DNA from: Branchiostoma belcheri | Lineage: Eukaryota > Chordata > Leptocardii > Amphioxiformes > Branchiostomatidae | Direction: 5' to 3' | Assembly: GCF_001625305.1 (NCBI RefSeq) | Contig: NW_017804365.1 | Coordinates: 860,688 to 924,687, forward strand | Length of the DNA: 64,000 bases | Part shown: piece by piece, positions 1-12,200 of the stretch | How positions within the stretch are numbered: position 1 is the first letter of the stretch | Layout: each line of letters starts with the position of its first letter | Translations under genes and position numbers: made by a program | Notes under the pieces: generated by a model | What the model was told of the DNA's origin: nothing | Seen by the model: only the letters and a program-made list of their open reading frames with translations | The model's database searches: none

Positions 1-34
1 AGACAGCATGCCAGGAGCCCCTGGCATGCTGTCT
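1..34. repeat. Perfect 15-bp inverted repeat (hairpin)
   Basis: Bases 1-15 are the exact reverse complement of 20-34, with a 4-base loop. It lies at the window edge, so it may be the end of a longer foldback element. No coding meaning is seen. Confidence 0.8.
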
Positions 35-655
35 CTCTATTTGGCCGATTTCTACTCTTTCCAGCCGCCATCCGAAGCCTGGTAGAGGCTAGTCTTGGTC
101 GACCAATCTGGGCGAGAGGCGTCACTCGTACGTACCGACACTAGAGTTAAAACTTTCTGATCTTTATTTCCTGCTTCTCGTGAATTTGAGAAAAAAAAAA
201 GGCTCCGCGCTGGCCGGGTAGTTAACTCCCAAGCAACAAAAACAAACAAACAAACAAACAAACAAACAAACAAACAAACAAAAACTTCCGTTCTGTAGCA
301 GATCCTACCATGGAGGATTCGATACTGGCAGTGCTCCATAAAACTACAAGAGGCCGCTTTTTATCCAAGCACCTCACCTTAGTTTTTAACTTATAAGCCG
401 TAACGGAACGCGCAACTTACCTGCCATGGCAGGTATCCAATCCATCCTGGATTGGGTGAGTTTTCTGCTTAGCTGTCCGCCGCTGGTTAAAATCCCCGAA
501 ATTATACATCTTGATAAACAAAACATCAACCAATTCATATTTCTTTAAAGAACAAACAGTCTTGATTATCGATATTGATATCAATACTTTGATCAAAGTG
601 CGCATGTGGTTCCCTCTGAGAGGTACCGTACAGCTCCTTGGTCATCATCATCAAC
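35..655. other. Upstream region of the kelch gene
   Basis: No gene is seen here. It holds a (CAAA)n microsatellite at about 235-285. A segment at about 340-410 resembles 6645-6720 (shared words around aggccgctttt, atcca and ttataagc). A perfect 16-bp palindrome lies at 419-434, followed by a small hairpin at about 437-456. The 5' UTR and promoter of the kelch gene must lie here, but I see no clear TATA box or initiator. Confidence 0.5.
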
Positions 656-3600
656 ATGGCTGCCGCAGACCAAGACGATGCAGTTCGTCCTCGTTCCTAC
701 CAAGACGAGAGCTACCTGTACGGGTTTCTTGGAGCTGTGGGTGACTTACAACAGGATGGGGAGCTGCAGGATGTCGTCCTTGAAGTCGAGGGCCGGCGGT
801 TTCCCTGCCATCGGCTTGTTCTGTCCGCGGCCAGCCCCTACTTCAGAGCCATGTTTACAAGCGACATGGCGGAAAGTCGGCAGAAGACGGTCGTTTTGCA
901 GGTAGGGATGGCTTATAGGGTTAAACAGAAAAGAACAGAGAAGGCTTAGAGATGCAACATATAATGAAGAACTGGAAAAAACAGGGAAGGTCATTGTTTT
1001 CACCAGAAAATGTCATTTTCTGTTGTTATTTGTGATTTGCTCAGGTATATGTCAACTTTGCTGGTTACACTGAGCACTGTAGACTGTTCTCAATGATAAT
1101 TAACATTTAACTGTAATATTATACTTCTGTAGATTGACTTATTATATGAGTTTATGGAATTTTAATGTAGTTTTGTAACCGTAGGTCATTATTTATTTTA
1201 TTATTTCTTTGAATTTCTTTCATTGAATATGCATGCAAAAATATGACAAGGACTGGAATAATATGGTCAAGTTTTGCTGTGTTAGGCCACACTGATTTAA
1301 TTTTATGGATGACAACTGCGCGCGCATTGGTTTTCACCTGTTCTAAATAAAATTACCTCCGATGAGGTTCTGGCCTGGGTGCCATCCTCCGTAGTCCATG
1401 GTAACTATGGAGGATGGCACCCAGGCTGCGAAAACTCCACGGAACTCGAGACTTCAGTACAGTGCCAACACAGAAGTGTCGCAAAAGGCCAGCATGTGGT
1501 GACTAGTAAAAGTCAATAGGTGCTACCGCAAATTGACAATCCCAGCTTTGTTTTTCTGTGGTTTAGGAGTATTTTTCCTGGGTGGAATTTTTTTTAATTC
1601 GCCCGTGCGCACTAGTTTTGGGGTCTTCCAAGGATGTCATCCATTAAATTAAGTCAGTGTGGCCTTATAATTTATATACTCCAGGTTTTTTTTTTTCAAG
1701 TTTGTACATCATTACATCATTATTCTCCTCCAGGGTTTGGATGCAGACATGTTTGGGGAGATTCTGAGTTACATCTACTCGGGAACCCTCCATGTGTCCC
1801 TGGACAGAGTGCAGCACCTGTACCAGGCAGCCGACCTCCTGCAGCTGGACTATGTGAGAGACACCTGCAGCAGCTACATGGCCAGGAATGTGGAGCACTC
1901 CACCTGTGTGGACCTGTACAAGTTTGCTGATGTCTTCTCTGTGGGTGTCGTCCTGAAGCGTTGTCTACGGTATATCTGTAGGCACTTTGTGAAGGTTGGT
2001 TTTCTTATACAATGTACATTTGTACTAGTACATTGTTATGTCACTAAAGACTGTTGAACTTCAGATACCTATATGTATGTTTAGATTTCCATTCATTTGA
2101 AAATAAGTCACATATCCACACGTTGTAAATTTTGTTCCAACAAAAAATTGTTTTTACCCAGAGCTTTTGACCAGTCACTTTGACCTTCTTCAATATATAG
2201 ACTGACCCAGTGGGACTTGTCACGTGGCTTCTCTGAAGTGTGACGTCAACACTGGGTCAAATGCATCCATGAGTAAATGATTTCGACCCCCGTCCCGGTT
2301 GAGTGTTTGGTGATGGGCCCTGATGTAAAATTGATAGCCCTTTTTCATGCCTCTCAGGAATTAGTAGTGACTTGTCAGGACTCATAATTCATTTCTGGGA
2401 ATAGGTGCACTGGTGGACCCAACTTAAGAAACTGGGTGCACAAAAAAGTGTTTGGGTGCACCATGTACATGTAGAATTTTAGCAAAAACTACTTACGTTT
2501 CATTTATAAAGAAAAATACTACAACAAGGATTTTCTTGTTTTTCTGACACTTAGATGTCAACAATATGCTGTATTACTACAGTAGTATACATTTAACATC
2601 TTTACATATGTAAAGCTACAATGTTTGGGTGCACTTAGGTGCACCGGCACAGAAAATAATTGGATGCAAAGCTCCAAATTTGGGTGCACTAAGGTACACA
2701 TATACATGCACCCAGTATTTCGAGCCCTGCTTGTTCAATGTCCAGTATTCTTACAATGGTTTTAACTTCAAACATGTAACTACCAACACAGATGAACTTT
2801 ATCATAACCTTACCCACAGGTTTCCTCCAGTGAGGAGTTCTGCAGCCTGAGTGTGGATCAGCTGACTGAGATCATCAGCCATGATGAGCTGGATGTTAAA
2901 GAGGAGACAAGAGTGTGGGAGGCTGTGGTGAGATGGGTGCAACACAGTACAGAGGACAGGTGGGCAGCAGTGTTCTACTGGTTCAACTAGGGCTGCGTAC
3001 CAGTACTAGTTCTGTGTACTGGTACATTACCACAAAAATTGATTATACAGGTCCAAAATACCGAATCACTAAGTGCCAGCTAGAGCAAAACAGTCCACAT
3101 GGTTCTGTTTTCTTTGAATATGGCATAAGGCCATATAGTTCTGTCCTGTTTTATCTGAATAAAGCTTCTGTCAAGTTACATTGTAATTACTAAACTGTTT
3201 TTAATGTTATTAAGGGAGTGCAGAAGAATGTTATTAAGGGAGTTCAGAAGAACATATCTTGATTTGTCAAACTGTTCAGGTATGTATGTACAGAACTGTA
3301 GGTACAGGTATGGACCTGTATCTAAACCTCTGTACTGGTATGTTTAGTTACATACCCTAGGTACAACTGAATGTAGAGAAGGGCTTAAAGGCATCCAATG
3401 CAATTTCAGATTTGCAAGCAAAAATACTAGTATTCTGGATGAGAAAATCTGTCTAATACTGACATTTACTGCCACTTCTTAACACATTTTGTCATCATTT
3501 TAAAACTAGAAGCATTTGAAATAGCGCCCATAACAAGCTGCGTGGGGTTTCGCTTGATTTTCGGGTACCATCCATAAAAGGCTAGAACGAGCCTGTGATA

Positions 3601-6066
3601 CAAAAGAAGCAACTGTTTTCCATCAGCAGCATTGCATTTTTGCCTCATAGATATCAGTATGCTATGGGATAGTGCTGCATACCTAAACCCAATTTTAGGT
3701 TCAGGTCCGGATTCAAGTCCAGAGGTTTAGGTTCAGTTCCGGACTTGTAAGTCCGGACCTAAACCTATGGCATATACAAAATTGCATATTGGCAACCTTG
3801 CAATGTTGTCTGGGTGAAACTTTGGCCACATACAATGGAGGCCGGTACTTGACGATGCCTGATGGCAATGTTTTCTTCGTTTTGCAGCAAAGATTTTACA
3901 ATCTACGGAAGGTTTTAGGTGGTTTGGAAAGAAAAGGGGTATGTGAAATGGTCTTTTATGGTAATAAGTCCGGACTCGGTTCTTGACTTTTAGGTTTTTT
4001 TGGACTTGAACCTAAACATTCTTACAAGTCCGGATCCAAGTCCAGTGAACCGGTATGCATCACTACTATGGGACAGGATTGATCTCATTTACTACATTAA
4101 ATTGCTGAAATTCCATTGAAATTACATTAGATGTCTTTAATGACCAAGGCTTAGTGTGTGAGTATGTCTGTTATTATCGTATTGTTACATGAAATGTGTG
4201 TGCGAATCCGACGTCATTCTCATGATTCAAGATGTTTACTGATTAGTTACATGTACCATGATGCCAGGAAATCAGCTAATTCTGCCCTTACCCTGTACCC
4301 TACAGACTGCACCACTTACCCAGCATCCTCCCTCGCATCCGCTTCAACCTGCTGACCTCAGATGACACGGCAGCCATCTTGAAACACCCCCTGGTCAGGG
4401 AGGATCCTGGGGGTATTCAGGTCATCAGGAATGTGGTAAAGGAGGCTTCCGTCCAGAAGAAGAGATTTAGGATGGACACCATGGAAATGGCCTGTCTTTT
4501 GGATATGGAGTCAGTATATATTTCTTCTTTCACTCAAAGTCCTATCTTGATAATAATGATAGAGTTAAACCCTATCTAGACTGGGGGTGGAGGGGGTGGG
4601 GGGCTAAAAGTGCCCGCGCCAACTTTGATGTCGGATAGCGTCCGAACGGATTGCCATAGGGCCATCAATCTAGTGACTTTTCCTAGAATATTGTTGGCAA
4701 CAATTTCAAAGCAGTGAGATAGAGCCTTTGGGAGAGGCACTTTACATGACTTTCCTCACTTTACTCAGGACAGAGGTATAAATGAGTACCTAGCTTCAGT
4801 TAGAGACATCCCTGAGATAGGGCGTTAAATGGAGGTCTTGTAATGTACATGAACATTTAAGAATCCACCACACTTAAAGTGTGGTGGATTCTTAAATGTT
4901 CATGTACATTATCGAAAAGAGTAGATGACCTTCCCAGTGTGAGTGGACCAAACTTACAGTACTACATGTATGTCCGCAGTATTGAGGTCACCTGAGTTAG
5001 CGCTAAAAGGCAGCTGCTCCAGACCCTTGTGATTAAGCCCCAATAATTCTAAGCTCCTCACAATTGGCTGCGAAGATAGAGTACTAGTAGCTGACCCACT
5101 TCACAGCCAGTTTTATTGTGACTTCACCGCCAGTTTTATTGATGGTTTGCGGTGTACTCTTCCATTTCCAGGACCGGTGACATTTTCTGCATGAACCCAA
5201 GGCAAGGGAAGTACACCAAGATCAGCTTGCCCCCCCATCTGAAACACAAATTACTGGCAGGCATGACAGTTACCAGCGACAATGATTTGTACGTCCTTAT
5301 TCACGAGCCGACCGATCATCAGTTGTACACGTTTGAGTACAACCAGGTGTGTAAAGAGTGGGAACAAACCTGCACTAGTGTATCCCGTTTTTGTGATGTT
5401 GGATGGGGCGGAGGGGATTTTGCATCAAAAGAATTCTTTGTTGAAGTCGACAAATGCCTCTACCTCATCATGGTGAAAGACACATTGCTTGGTATGGTGG
5501 TTTGGACCAGAAGATACAATTGGTACACAGAGGAATGGCAGGAGTGTGAAAAGCTGCATTTTGAAGAAGGAGCAGATGAAATCTTCTGCGTTGGGGTGAC
5601 CTCTGGATCGCACCTCTATTTCCTCATGAACTCAGAAGTGCATCGCTACGACCCAGTCCATGACCAGTGGGACCGGATGACCCCGCCTAGAACCCTCCCA
5701 CACCTCAGCACAGCCGTTGCCATGGGAACAGAAATCTTTTGCACAGACTACAAATCCACCAAGATCATGGTGTACGACACAGTGTCAGACAGCTGGGAGG
5801 CACTGCAAGCCTGGGTTAACCCATTTAGGAACCGCATAGATTCTCGTCATCTCTTTGTACTGGAGAACCAGCTGCATGTATTGTTAGAGCCTGATAACTC
5901 AATGGCAGAAGAGGGAGACGAAGAGGACTGTCTTGTCCTTGTGTACGACAGGTCTGAAGATGCTTGGAGAGACTTGAAGGCCACCCTGCCTCCTGTTGAG
6001 TGTTATGAAGTGTGTGGTCCCATGTGCACTATGGCACAAGCATGTAATGTGCCTACCATACCTTAG
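656..6066 (+). CDS. BTB-BACK-kelch protein (KLHL/KBTBD type), 5 exons
   Basis: Exons by splice signals and phase: 656-901, 1734-1994, 2820-2959, 4306-4509, 5172-6066. They join in frame to 581 codons including the TAG, so 580 residues, usual for this family. Exon 1 and exon 2 encode the BTB domain (about residues 22-128, including CHRLVLSAASPYFRAMF and YIYSGTLHV). Exons 3 and 4 encode the BACK domain, and exon 5 the kelch blades (for example EVHRYDPVHDQWDRM and LVYDRSEDAW). Proteins of this family act as substrate adaptors for Cullin-3 ubiquitin ligases: BTB and BACK bind CUL3 and the propeller binds the substrate. Exon 4 must use the GTCAGT donor at 4510 to keep frame, because the better-looking GTATAT downstream would put TGA in frame. 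The blades are divergent, so the exact family member and substrate are unknown. The start is the ATG that begins MAAADQDD. Confidence 0.88.
1282..1667. mobile_element. MITE-like element with about 35-bp terminal inverted repeats (intron 1 of kelch gene)
   Basis: The left end (ttaggccacactgattta...) and right end (...taagtcagtgtggccttata) are near-perfect reverse complements, each with a ggatgac/gtcatcc core. A second nested hairpin (22-bp arms, one mismatch) lies at 1374-1395 and 1404-1425. There is no coding capacity. The same end sequence recurs at 7628-7946, 35139-35550 and 46873-46906. Confidence 0.7.
2197..2262. repeat. Dispersed repeat, copy 1 (intron 2 of kelch gene)
   Basis: This segment is almost identical to the reverse complement of about 10520-10590, including a shared core of more than 35 bases around cacgtggcttctctgaagtg. 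Its ends (gacccagtg and cactgggtc) are inverted repeats, so it may be a tiny foldback element. Confidence 0.7.
2395..2735. repeat. gggtgcac-rich repeat (intron 2 of kelch gene)
   Basis: The words gggtgcac and ggtgca recur several times, and the segment ends in cacccagtatttcgagccctg. The same ending motif closes the repeats at about 35690-36290 and 45112-45460, so it probably belongs to one diverged dispersed family. Confidence 0.5.
3683..4055. repeat. Repeat rich in aagtccgga / aggttcag motifs (intron 3 of kelch gene)
   Basis: Bases about 3683-3765 and 3965-4050 share inverted and direct copies of taagtccgga, aacctaaa and gtccag, so the roughly 370-bp block looks like a diverged foldback element. 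No open frame of interest is seen. Confidence 0.45.
4580..4700. repeat. Dispersed repeat related to 21220-21345
   Basis: After a G-rich run, both loci share a diverged segment with ggatagtgcccgaacgg-like and cttttcct(a/g)aa-like words. It lies in intron 4 of the kelch gene and has no coding signal. Confidence 0.5.
4842..4910. repeat. Perfect 69-bp palindrome (34-bp arms)
   Basis: 4842-4875 and 4877-4910 are exact reverse complements separated by one base. It lies in intron 4 of the kelch gene. It could be a very small foldback transposable element or a recent inverted duplication. Confidence 0.85.
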
Positions 6067-6113
6067 CATGTAATGTGCCTACCATGCCTTAGCATGTAAT
6101 GTGCCTACCATGC
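6039..6113 (+). repeat. 26-bp tandem repeat across the kelch stop codon
   Basis: About three units of 26 bp (agcatgtaatgtgcctacca...) run through the end of the coding sequence. The first unit encodes the last residues and leads directly into the TAG at 6064-6066. Later units are in the 3' UTR. A possible ATTAAA polyadenylation signal follows at 6114-6119. Confidence 0.8.
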
Positions 6114-6570
6114 ATTAAAATGCATTTGAAGATATACAGAGTACCACAGGGTAGGAAGGTTTCACAGCATGTTTAGTTTCCCTGTTACTCAGGTTGGGAC
6201 AGATTGCCCAGTATTGTAACACTTTTATCTTTTCTTGAAACTAATACTACTTTCTCAAAGTACTAGTTTCTGCTACGAGATTTTTGCTGACTTTTGTTTG
6301 ACTTCTGATGTTTTGGTTGAGTTTTATTGCTTTTACTTCTTAACATGATAATAACTTTATTGCACAACAATAACGCTACTTCTTAACATAATTATAATAA
6401 TAACTTTATTGCATAATTAGGGTACAAAGTATGGCAAGTACATAACTACACTTTCGTAAGGCTAACCTAACTACCACAAGAGTGGGTGGCTAGTATGTGA
6501 TAGGTTTTAACTTTTTCAATCATTGGAGGAATTTCTAAAATCTTTAATACAGAAATGGATGGAATCGCCA

Positions 6571-6668
6571 TGGATCAAAACCGCCCCTTAGCGGAAAAAG
6601 AAGTTACTGCAGTAACTTAACTGACACTATCGTCCTTCATTGAACTGGTAGAGGCCGCTTTTGATCCA
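6571..6668. mobile_element. Short foldback element, 98 bp
   Basis: The left end tggatcaaaaccgccc and right end gaggccgcttttgatcca are imperfect inverted repeats. The right half resembles about 340-410 near the window start. Confidence 0.55.
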
Positions 6669-7627
6669 TGCATTTCACCTTCATAACCTATAAGCTAGTA
6701 CAAGCCGTTAATTGTGAGTTCGCAGCCTGGTATCGTGTCCTATCGTGTAGAGCATGTACACCTTTGATTTGTACTTGACTACACTAGTACTGTGAATTCC
6801 TGCGTACCTCAGTGATATTCACCAGAATAATGATCTTTTTCGGCCTAGTTTTCAAAGCACGAATACTAGTTATGTAAGTACAGATCATAATTGATTATAA
6901 ATGGATAATAGATTTTTGACGTCGATTGCGTAAATGATTAGATAAGTGATAGATTTTATGATGGATTTTTGTTAAATAAGCTCACACACTTGTTATATTT
7001 GTAATTTTAGTAGATCTAGAGGAGACCATCAATGGACATTTGTTATTCCTATTTAGACATCTTCTATTCTGATTAGGACCTATTCTAAGTAGTTTATATT
7101 TTGACAATATCTGATTGTATTTGAGTACATAGAGCAAGCACGAGCTTTGAAAGAACCCTCGCAGCTATGGCTTCATCCTCATAATCCGTATTTTTGTGTC
7201 CTCTCATCCACTGACATTCAAAAGGTTTTCACTCTCAAGAAAATAATGATAATATGGTTTGAAGTCAGGTAAGCATTAAAACAAGGTCTCATTGTTTAAA
7301 GTTACGCTCCGAAATTTCTGTTAATTAACTGAATATTGATATTTATGTTGATAAAGTAACCAATCGTGGCTTGTTGCTGAACATGATGCAGAGTTGCTTT
7401 TTATTGGTGACTTGTTTTACCTTTTATTATTGCCCTTTACCTGCAAATTAATAAACACAAAGACGACATATAGATTTAAAATCCGTGTATTAAAATCATA
7501 ACATCATCAAATTTATTGACTTAACATTGGTTCCAATATAATTGTTTGTAAAGCACCAACTTCCGTTGATATAGGTAGCTGGAGAATGTCTAGCTAGCTA
7601 CTATATCGCTATGTTACCATTTTATTG

Positions 7628-7946
7628 TAAGGCCATGACTTGGTTATATGGATGGCATGAATTTTTGGTCCGTTTTCCCAATAAATTTTCGACCAGAATG
7701 AAAGAAGAAAATGGGAAGAAATGAAAATGAAGAATCTATTATTCGACATGCCATACTCTGTGCGTTTAGTTTAAACAAATGAGTAAACAACACAGGGAAA
7801 TCTACTGAAATCCACATGGAATCTACGTGATTTCATAATGAAGGGAACGTTTTTGCCAAGCTTCTTTTACTGACATGCTCCCATCAGCTTTGGTGTTCCC
7901 ATGGCCAGATGATGTCATCCATATAATCAAATCAACATGGCCTAAT
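7628..7946. mobile_element. MITE-like element, about 320 bp
   Basis: The left end (taaggccatgacttggttatatggatggcat) and right end (gatgtcatccatataatcaaatcaacatggccta) form diverged terminal inverted repeats. They match the ends of the elements at 1282-1667 and 35139-35550, so this is one family. Confidence 0.6.
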
Positions 7947-8887
7947 ACACTACAAATGAATAATTATCATATCTTCCTCACTCATTATCTTATCTGTTTG
8001 CACCAATGTAACATCGATATCTGTAAGGCACAAAATACGAGCATAGATTTCCATAGGTCATCATTATACAAGTCAATGAAATAACATAACATTGCATAAA
8101 CGATAGCAAAAACGCAAAGACCATTTTGCATGAAACATTTTCAAAGTGAAGTTTTCCACACCATGACTTCGTCTTCTGTTGATCCTAAGCTTTGGTACGC
8201 CTTTGGTACATGTAGCTTTGAGGCTGTGGTATATACATTGTGAATCTGCTGTCTTTTATGACATTTAAAATTTTGTAGATTAATGTCGACAAAATAGGAC
8301 AAAAGTAGATTGTTTACTGATACATTTTCTAAGCTTCTGTAGGTAGCTCAATATTCACTAAGAAACACCATTGGGGAGAGGTTGTATAAACTGTCATGCA
8401 ATAATTCGTGTCGAACACAACAAGAAATCTGAGAATTTAGACTTCCAGGGAGTGTTTTTTGTGAATGAATTGGAACTGTATTGTATGATGATGGAAAAAA
8501 AAACTGACTGGATTACATCATAGATGTTATATTGTAATGATACGATTGTACATACAACTTACTCTGGTATTACACTAAAATTCATGTTTCATAATACCAT
8601 GATTACAAAGTGCAAATTCTTGTCAATCTCATGCCACACCCTACCGGTACCCCCTAGGACATACCGGGTCACAACCCTGTCAATCAACCCAATTTTCCCC
8701 CTATCACTTCCAGCCCATGTTGTCGAGGATGAGACACATACAAACTTCATCGAAAGCAGTGTTTTAAAAAAAAATACTAAAAAATCTGCCCACTGTTGTT
8801 CCAGGGTAAATGTACTACATTGATGCAAATAAGAAGACCACTAAAAAGTGCAATCTTGAAAGTTCATCTATGTTGGACGTCATTATG

Positions 8888-9232
8888 CAGGAAATTCAAA
8901 CTTTAATTTCCAACACAAGGAATTGAACTTACCCAAAGTTTCGACATTACAATTTGAGACTTTGTAAAAAAATCTTAGACTCTGAACCAGACTTTTTTTG
9001 CACTAGCTATCAAATAGGTCATCTACATCCGGGCATTACAACATTCCATCAACAAAGACGGGGGGCGGCACAGACTATCTGCAACTTGATCCACTGTTTA
9101 CCGAGTCACGTGTGTCATCTGCATAACGTGACGTCACGGAAGCGGTGGATTGCTCATTCTTTGACAAAGAGTTGTCAAAAATTGGGGTAAGTCCAATTCC
9201 TTGTGTTGGAAATTACAGTTTCAATTTCCTTC
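8888..9232. mobile_element. MITE-like element, about 345 bp, with about 45-bp terminal inverted repeats
   Basis: The start (ggaaattcaaactttaatttccaacacaaggaattgaactta...) matches the reverse complement of the end (...taagtccaattccttgtgttggaaattacagtttcaatttcc). The inner part contains ctttgacaaagagttgtc. It ends about 50 bp from the stop codon of the ZNFX1-like gene, so it may overlap that gene's 3' UTR. Confidence 0.7.
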
Positions 9233-9280
9233 ATGACTAACAACAAAAGTGATTATGAGCCCTTTCTATACACTGACACC

Positions 9281-12200
9281 TTAAAGAATGTTGTCTAAGT
9301 TGAAGTTGTTGAGGTTAGCGGCCTCAGACCAGGCAGCGTACTGCGAGCCGTCCATCTCGGGAGCGTGCTGGTTCCCCTCCGCCAACGCGTGGTTCTGTCC
9401 TCCGATGGCAAGGCCGCAGTCCGGGCATCTACCCCCTTGGTTGGCACCACCACACTCTCCAATGGCGTAGAAGTGTCCCTGCAGATAGATTCAAGACGCT
9501 TAGTTAAGATCATAATTTAAATACATTGACTACACAGAAACATTCTGTTCCGGCTATAATCACAGTTGTGTAATATACGTAAAAAAAACGTGCGATATGA
9601 TATTGAATGTGCACTGCACAGCATTTCTACCTTGCGCCCGGATACGTATATTGTGCAATAAACCCTTGCAATCCGGTACATCAAAACTGAAGGCTGTAAC
9701 GGTTTGCCCTGTGGCAATAGGCTTGTGCAATCTGTTAAATATTGCCCTACTCGTTAGGAATTAACGTCAAGTGCTTGAGCATGAATTATAAAGGTGTACA
9801 TGCGCCTGGGTGCACTCTAGGAAGACACAACTTCCCAATTCGAAGGAACAAAACTTGAAGAAAAGACACTGGTTGAAAATAAAAACAGTATGCTCTCCAA
9901 AAAGGATACATAAAAGCTACTCACGTTTGGGCATTTGTACCAGTGACCCTTTCCAAGACCGATTGCTTCGACGATCTCGGCTTTCTGTTCCTTCGTCAAC
10001 GCTGACAACTCGGGATGACTTCGACGAACATCTTCTAGGATTCCTTTTCCCTCCTCCAGGTCGTCTGTGCTGAGGAACTTGCCGCGGGAGAACAGGTCCT
10101 GTGCAAGAAAAACACACATCTCCTCAACAGAGTTCATCTGTGTCTGTAGTTACATGACGAGCTTTAAAACATTTGTTCTCATTAAGAACTTACGATCAAT
10201 CACCCTGATCTTCTTCATTTTTCTTTTTTACTTTACAATTTTTTGTTCTTCTGTTTGTATATCTACATGTACATACATATATATGTTATATTTGTTAAAT
10301 CATTTTAAGTTGGCCTCCTTGCGTGCAGCGCCATTGGCATTGTCTTTGTACTGTTGTATTGTTTAATTGAAAAAGATATTATTCAATAGACTGACCAAGT
10401 GAGGCTTCTCATTGGACACCGAACAAGACTACTTTCTGAGAGGGGTGCTAAAGGCTACTAGTATTTATAAAAGGAACCATCAGTCAACCGCGACGGGCGC
10501 CGACATAGTTAACCGGATATATTTTAACCCAGTGTTGATGTCACACTTCAGAGAAGCCACGTGACAAGCCTCACTGGCTCAGTCAATTGAAGACGATCAG
10601 TGACTGGTTCAAAGCTCTAGGAACAAAACCCTTCACTCTGAACATATGTGGCTATTTTTTTATTCAGATCAGTTGACAAAACAGACGTAACGGTGACGCA
10701 CTCAAGTTTTCGCAAACTTATATTAGTGCCACCACTATACAAATATATACAAGGCGAATCAGTGAAAACAAAACAAAATATAATAAACTTATATAGCAGA
10801 AATATTGAATGTAGAGGGGCAAGATCAATAAGCGCCAGGTAAGCGTCAACTGAAAGTAATCACTCAAGAAAAAGAAGACATACTAGAACATGAACCAACC
10901 TGCAACACTTCTATCTCCCTTGATTCCTGGTAACTCAGCTTGATACTGTGTCTGTCGATGTCATTCGTCAGGATGGACAGGTTTACCTCCAAGTGGACCC
11001 TTTTCAACTCTCGGTCAATGTCGTTGACCTCCTGTTCACTCATCCTGTACTTGAACCGATTGTGCATCAGGATGGACTTCAGCATGCTGAGTTGTCTCTT
11101 GTATCTGATGCGGTCTTCAGGCGTCAGGGAATCCTTCTTCTCTCTCAGCATCTTATCGTAGTCGTTTATCACCTTCAGGAATTCGAACTGCATCTGGATG
11201 ACGGCCACCTCTCCCAACGTCAAGCGATCCATGGCGACAAGCTTGTCTTCCAACGTCTGCCTTGCTTCCATGTTTCCAGGGTCACTCGAGCTCAGGAAAC
11301 GGGCTCTTGCTATCTGTGCCTTGATGGCAGATGCTTGTTGGTGTATTTCGTGACTGTTGCCTCGTACTCTCCTCTTGACTTCTTCAATGTCGGATAAAGT
11401 CTTCTTGATAAGATTGGCGTACCTGAGATTGCGGCGGATGGGGGTGTTGCACCAGGGGCAGACTTTCAGCTGTATGCTGAGAGTGCCAGTCTCGTCAATG
11501 TCTTTCTGAGTCATGTGTATGTCCAGGGCTTGGACCTCTACGATGTGGCCACAATCTTCCAGTTGAATGAAACGAGCTCCTCTCTCGTCTTCTCTGCCGA
11601 AAAAGATGGTGGTGACTTCTTCACGGTTGCAGACTCTGCACTTGGTAGGGCAAGGTTCACCACAGAGACCGATGCAGCGATGACCACAACGAAGCTTTCT
11701 CTTGCAGGGTCTGTTGCAAGGAGGCCTGTTGCATGGTTCGCCACATCTGCGCGTACACTGAAAGTGTTGACAACGCCACTTGCAAGGCTCGCTGCAAGGA
11801 GCACATGGATCGCCACATCGGTGATTACATCTACTGTGGAAACACCTGTTCTGGCAGGCTACCTGGCAAGGAGGGCAGTCACTGGTACAAGGGAATGTAC
11901 ACTGGTGGGAGCAGACAAGATTTCTACCGCAGGGATTGTTGCAGGGAGCGTGGAGACGCCCCTGTTGGCAGGATCCACATGTCCCTTGGCATAGATGCCC
12001 ACATTCCAGCGGCTGTTGACAAGGAATTGGGCACTGGAAGGTTTCTGGGGTTTGATCACAGTACATTGTGACGAGATGACCACATGGCATCTCCTTGGTT
12101 ACTTGCTCTTTGCATGCCAGGGTACATTGTTGGCCGCAACTGTATCGGCAACGATGCCCGCACGGTTTGATCTTCTCGCATGGCTCACGGCAGCAGAAGT

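Larger units (their letters stand above)
6067..9280. other. Intergenic region between convergent kelch and ZNFX1-like genes
   Basis: This is AT-rich with no convincing gene. The short open frames at 7875-8084, 8524-8823 and 8954-9190 lack family features and lie in or next to repeats. Both 3' UTRs must be here. Contents: an actttattgca repeat pair at 6345-6420, a hairpin element at 6571-6668, and MITE-like elements at 7628-7946 and 8888-9232. Confidence 0.6.

Noticed and set aside
52-339. Minus-strand 95-codon frame with repeated Cys-Leu-Phe-Val
   Set aside because: It is a translation of the (CAAA)n microsatellite.
4513-4515. Donor GTATAT after ATGGAGTCA as the end of kelch exon 4
   Set aside because: It would put TGA in frame at the start of exon 5. 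The GTCAGT donor four bases earlier keeps the frame.
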